64,000 bases of DNA from Coffea arabica (lineage: Eukaryota; Streptophyta; Magnoliopsida; Gentianales; Rubiaceae), in NCBI RefSeq assembly GCF_036785885.1, contig NC_092312.1:23640001-23704000 (forward strand), in the 5' to 3' direction. Positions 59,727 to 64,000 of this stretch are shown here, piece by piece; the stretch's first letter is position 1; every line of letters starts with the position of its first letter. The translations under genes were made by a program, and so were the position numbers. The notes under the pieces are model-generated. The model was not told the DNA's origin. It ran no database searches and saw nothing but the letters and a program-made list of their open reading frames with translations.

Positions 59727-62700
59727 TGTGAGGACCCGCAAATTTCCTACATTTTTTTCCTCAAAAATGCCTTTTATTTGAAAATTATTATTTATTAAGG
59801 CCCCCTACCTCATTATATCACACTAAGTGTAAATAAACCTAGAAAATAAGGTTTTACGCTTTGGTTTCAAGTTTTGAGCAAAATTAGGGTTTTTGCGATT
59901 TTTCCGCCGGATGAATTTTCGGTACTGGCCAAGGATCAATTTGATGATTAAAAGTGACTCTTAAGTGAGAAATAATATGTGAGTAGTAGCAATGATATAA
60001 GGTTAGTGAATGGAAGGTAAAAACCCTAGTACGTGAGTTTTTAAGAAAAACGGCGCGAACCGGGGGGTCCCGCGCATTACCGATTGAACGCACCGCTTGA
60101 CCACCATTTTTTTTCTTATCCAACAAGTTGTTGACTTTGGCACATAATATCTTCTCTCTTGGCAGCATGTTGACCGAAAATTGGTGGCTAAGAAAGGCAA
60201 GAAAGAAAGAGAAAAAAAGAAAGGGTGGTGGTGGTGACACTTGTCACCACCTCATGGCTTCTTACCAAGACAAACTCCATCCATATAACCTTAACACTTA
60301 GCCAATTCTTCCTCATTTCTGCTGGTGCTGGCCGAACTTAGCTTGGAGAAAACACCAAGGAAGATTTCTTCATTTCACCTTCAAATCCAACAACTTAGTG
60401 AGAAAATCAACAAAGTAAACCGATTAAACCTACTCTTGAGTGATTATCTAGTGATTGGTGGTGGAAATTTGGGAAGAGAGAGCTTGGGGCTATACTTGGG
60501 GAACTCAAATCAAGGTAAGAGGATGATATCTCTCCAACTTTCTCTTTCAATCATGGTTAAAGTAAGCTTAGTAGCTTGATTGGTGGTAGATTCATGGATG
60601 CTAGCATGTGTAGAAGTTTTTCCCCAATTTATTTGATGAACTAGGGTTTCTGAATTTCTGCTCAAGTTGATGTATGATGCATGAATGTTGCAATTAAAGT
60701 TATATAAGGTTGTTTAGTGGTGATTAGAACCAGAAATTTGAGGAAATTACACTTAGAGCTAAAAATTCCAGATTTCTGGAAAATTTCCCAAGCATTCTGT
60801 CCGAAATTGTATCTATATGTTAGAGGCCGAATTGGCCTTTGGTCAAAGAAGGAAAGTTGTAGAGAATGGTGTTTTATAGGTGCCTGTAAAATTTCAGCTC
60901 AATCGGAGCAACGTAGGATGTGAAAAGTCCAAAATACCCTTACTGTTCTAGGTATTTCCCAGCAGTCCGTTTCAGCAGTTGAGTCCAGTTTACCACGATT
61001 TTTGACCAGGATCCATTTTGATTTAGCTCTGGACCAAAACATGAAAGTTTTGGTGCTATGAAGTAGCTTTAAAATGCCTCTAAGAACACCTGATTCGGAC
61101 TTGTGTACACTGAGTTAGGTTCATTACAGTGTTCTGCGTTTAAACAACCGACGAATTGGTTTCAGGTTTAGTAATTCGAGAATTTGACTAAGTTACATTG
61201 GAAACTGGACTACGTGACCTTCATGAATGTTGCAGCTCTGTGTCTTAGCTTCGAAACGGCGTAGGTTTAGTTTTAATCCGATAAGCGTAGCCTCGGGTAT
61301 GGTATTACCGCATTTGTACGTCAAATCTGTCTTGAACTAAATTGCGTTTCTGCACTTGTACTTAATACGATTCTTGTTATTATGATATGGTGAGCCTATG
61401 GAACGGCTCTTGACATAAATTGCTGATTGTATGATGTTGGGATGTTGTTGAAGAAAAATAATGAAGCCTAAATGGCTGGAAATTAGGTAAACACAAAGGG
61501 CATGCTGTCCGAATTTTTACTCGAAGTCTAGAAAACTATCTTTGCGACTTGAGTGAAGGTTAAGTGATTATTCCTTGAACTATCGAGGACCTTTGTCATT
61601 TGTTTATCAAGGGTTATATGTTAGGACTTGGCCGAACTTGTACCCTTAGGAAAACGATATGAAACACTATGAAATCGTTTTACTTGCACTTTTGACTCAA
61701 GAGTCATTTTCAAGCAAAAATGTTATCAAATTTTTCAGTTTGAAGAGCGAGCAACTATTTCACGACTCTTCTCAAGTGAATTTCAATTTCTTGATTCTTA
61801 ATTGAACGAAACGCTTAAGTTTCGAATCTTAGTTGATTTTCAAAGTTCTCAAGTTGAGTTTTATCGCAGATTTGGACTCCCAACCCGGAGTACCACCTCG
61901 ACGCGAAAACTAGAAGCACTATTGTGATGAGTGCTTCCAAATATCCGATTGTACTTGATGTGTGTGTTCCCTACTTGACTTGCGTGATTACATGACAATG
62001 AATGAAAGGGCAAGGGTGTACTTTATCGCACTTGCCCTAATATGACCTGTTCTTGCTATTGATCATACTTGACTTGTTGTACATGTACTTGAATTATATC
62101 TTGCCTGGAATTCCAGAAACCCTGTGGCTAGTTAATCGAGTCGAGCCGGCAAGGGTCTGGTCGATTAGATAACAAACCCTGGGTCATTTGTAATGTCGAG
62201 TGGAGTGTTATCTCCTCGACTAACGGTATACTCGAGTATTACCACCCATGTTTTGTATGGCGTGCGGGCCCGGAATAGGGGGGTTGATTGGTGGACGGAA
62301 ATTGGCGTGTAGCGGAGTTTATTTGGACTTGGAATTACTTGAAAGTTGACGGAGTGTCAACTACCACTTGACCAAGCTGGAATGGAGCCGTAACATGAAT
62401 ACCGTATCCTTATATGTGAATGTGCATCTAATACTACTTGACTAGCTGAAGTACTATTTCCTTGATTTGACTTGTTTGCTCGCCATTTCACTTTTATTTT
62501 GCTATAACTTGGTTGCTGACCAATTTGATACTTGGGAACTTTACTGAGCTTTGGCTCACCCCGTTAGTTTGTTTTCCTTACAGGGGTACGGGTGACGCGA
62601 GAGACTTGTAAAAGACTAGTGTAGCCTTTTGTTTTGACTTTTGACTTTTTGGTCTTGTACTCGCGTTATTCCTCGAACGAAACATGTTGTACTTGGATTG

Positions 62701-62905
62701 TATACGTTTTGTACTAGTTGGTGTATTAAGACTTTGTACCTGATTCCTATCAATGTAAATTATAAGTTTGAATCGTGAATATTATTTATGGCGCATGGTT
62801 GTGTATATATGATTCGATTGAGATAGTGAGTGAGTCCTGGCGAGAGCTGGGCAGGCGGTCCGCTGAGCCCTTTGGTACGCCTTAGGGGGAGGTGGGGTCG
62901 TCACA
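59727..62905 (+). repeat. 5' LTR of a large Ty3/gypsy-type element
   Basis: Starts TGTGAGGACCCG and ends GGTCGTCACA (TGTGA...TCACA inverted ends), 3179 bp, followed two bases later by a tRNA-Met primer-binding site. Length and style fit Tekay/Del-type LTRs. The 3' LTR and target site duplication are outside the window. Confidence 0.85.
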
Positions 62906-62907
62906 GG

Positions 62908-62919
62908 TGGTATCAGAGC
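62908..62919 (+). other. Primer-binding site (tRNA-iMet type)
   Basis: TGGTATCAGAGC, the usual complement of the 3' end of initiator tRNA-Met, two bases after the LTR end. Confidence 0.9.
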
Positions 62920-63052
62920 TTAAGCTTGAATTGATCCGGATAGATTGAGTGCTTGACTTGATAGGCTAGGGTTTTATTATCGAGTTTAGCCTTAGCCTTG
63001 TTTTGTGCTTGATGTGTACTTACCTTTGCAATGTTATTTGCAAACTTAGGTG

Positions 63053-63742
63053 ATGGCAGACACTGACTCTTCTGGGGGTGCTGGACCGTCCCAGCCTGCA
63101 CCTACTGACATACCGACCGAGATACCTACTGAGGTGCCTGAGGTGCCTACTGACGCACCTACTGACGCTCCCGTGGTCGAGCCATATCTAGCGGGCCCTG
63201 TATGTCTCGTGATCACATACCAGGAGGTTCCCGGCGGGCCAGTGCAGCGGTGGTCCCCAGCGCGCAAGATCCGGCGCTGCGATTGCTGGAAGACCTACTC
63301 TTACCCTGACCGAGTAGTGCTTGCTATAGATGACGATCGGAGACGATTGGGTAGCACCAATCGTAGGTGCTTTGCGGAGATAGAGCGTCTCCAGGCCACT
63401 CTCCGAGATCAGGGAGCTCGGATACGAGAGTTGGAGGCCGCAGTTCTGGCAGAGCAGCAGCAGTCTGATGCTTACCGTGATCAGGCTCATGCGGTGACTG
63501 GACGTTTGATGCACATAGTTGGACACATACGAGACCGGACCGACCACATCCTGACTGAGTGCGAGGCACTTGTAGAGGATGTGATGCAGGACTTAGCCGA
63601 GGAGGGCCAAGCGCCTGTAGCTCCTGCCGCTCCCGGTGGCCCTGAGGAGGATCCAGGGGAGGGTCCTGAGGAGGACCTGGAGGAGGAGCCGAGCGCGTCC
63701 TCGGAGTCGGTTGGGTCGGCGTCTAGCCAGACCACTTGTTAG
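63053..63742 (+). CDS. First ORF of the large LTR element (gag-like or unknown, 229 aa)
   Basis: Intact ORF 148 bp after the LTR, ATG at 63053. N-terminal Pro/Thr/Glu-rich repeats (TDIPTEIPTEVPEVPTDAP); a middle basic part (RKIRRCDCWKTYSYPDR); a coiled coil (about residues 105-180, EIERLQATLRDQGARIREL); and an acidic Pro/Gly/Glu tail ending at a TAG. No CCHC knuckle, protease or reverse transcriptase is seen in the 258 bp after the stop, and an AATAAA lies near 63923. This fits a non-autonomous (LARD-like) derivative, but pol could still lie beyond the window. It is more GC-rich than its surroundings. Confidence 0.65.
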   Translation: MADTDSSGGAGPSQPAPTDIPTEIPTEVPEVPTDAPTDAPVVEPYLAGPVCLVITYQEVPGGPVQRWSPARKIRRCDCWKTYSYPDRVVLAIDDDRRRLGSTNRRCFAEIERLQATLRDQGARIRELEAAVLAEQQQSDAYRDQAHAVTGRLMHIVGHIRDRTDHILTECEALVEDVMQDLAEEGQAPVAPAAPGGPEEDPGEGPEEDLEEEPSASSESVGSASSQTTC

Positions 63743-64000
63743 GATCAGGGTTTAGGAGTTTTTGTGAGTTAGTTAGGAACATAGTGGGACGACACGTCTT
63801 CTTTTGTTTTTGTTTTAGACGTGTCCTGGTGGATGTAAATACCTTTTGTTCTATGTTCCTTGGCTGTTATAGCCTTTGACTATGTGACTTGTTGGCCTGT
63901 ATATATGACTTGTTTGATATGTAAATAAAGTGCTTGTTTCTTACGGGTTTCTTTGCCTCTAATTATATTGTTACAACGCAATATATGAGTCGTACCTTAC
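63743..64000 (+). other. Downstream of element ORF, runs off window
   Basis: 3' UTR-like DNA with an AATAAA signal near 63923. No second ORF starts before the window ends. Confidence 0.5.

Overview
The window is nuclear DNA from a flowering plant, most likely a eudicot. It has multi-exon genes with GT-AG introns, plant-specific protein families (F-box At2g35280-like, plant FCP1-like 'DLNG' phosphatases, GRF zinc finger, Ulp1/C48 peptidases with plant transposon-type N-termini), plant LTR retrotransposons and an hAT-type MITE. No rRNA, tRNA or organelle genes were seen. The species cannot be fixed from sequence alone.

Positions 1-41728 form one giant, almost perfect inverted repeat. The left arm (1-20597) and right arm (21129-41728) face each other across a 531-bp unique spacer (20598-21128). 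I found one difference between the arms, 3 extra bases (GTC) at 34241-34243, although I did not compare every base. Left position x pairs with 41729-x for x up to 7485 and with 41726-x above that. The left arm reaches the window edge, so its true end is not visible.

Each arm carries the same cargo, in left-arm order: a TA/GGGTC-rich hAT MITE (811-1488); a large intact-looking Ulp1-family protease gene (2862-6642, +); a 323-bp tandem array (about 7205-8500); a plant FCP1-like HAD phosphatase gene (9508-10788, -); a second, different Ulp1-family protease gene with a plant-transposon-type N-terminus (10874-13642, -); an upstream module; an F-box/Sel1-like gene (15212-16326, -); a second copy of the module; a GRF zinc-finger membrane-anchored gene (19118-19562, +); and a 218-aa unknown gene (20328-20984, -) that runs into the spacer and is cut by the inversion breakpoint in the right arm. 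More than twenty copies of a motif around ATAAAGAGCTGGT separate these genes. The same motif occurs once more just outside the right arm (42336-42560), beside a captured receptor-kinase 3' fragment. The splice signals and reading frames I traced are intact, so this is a young, multi-gene, probably mobile segment. No transposase, Rep/helicase or integrase belonging to it was found.

Positions 41729-64000 are ordinary plant intergenic mosaic: a receptor-like kinase fragment, a diverged relative of the left-arm flank that lacks the MITE (an empty site), an Athila/Tat-type gag remnant with a 1.1-kb solo LTR nested in its leader, a decayed Ty3/gypsy chromovirus-like element on the minus strand with a recognisable 3' LTR, a two-exon ORC5 3' fragment, and the 5' LTR, primer-binding site and first ORF of a large Ty3/gypsy-type (probably non-autonomous) element that runs off the end.
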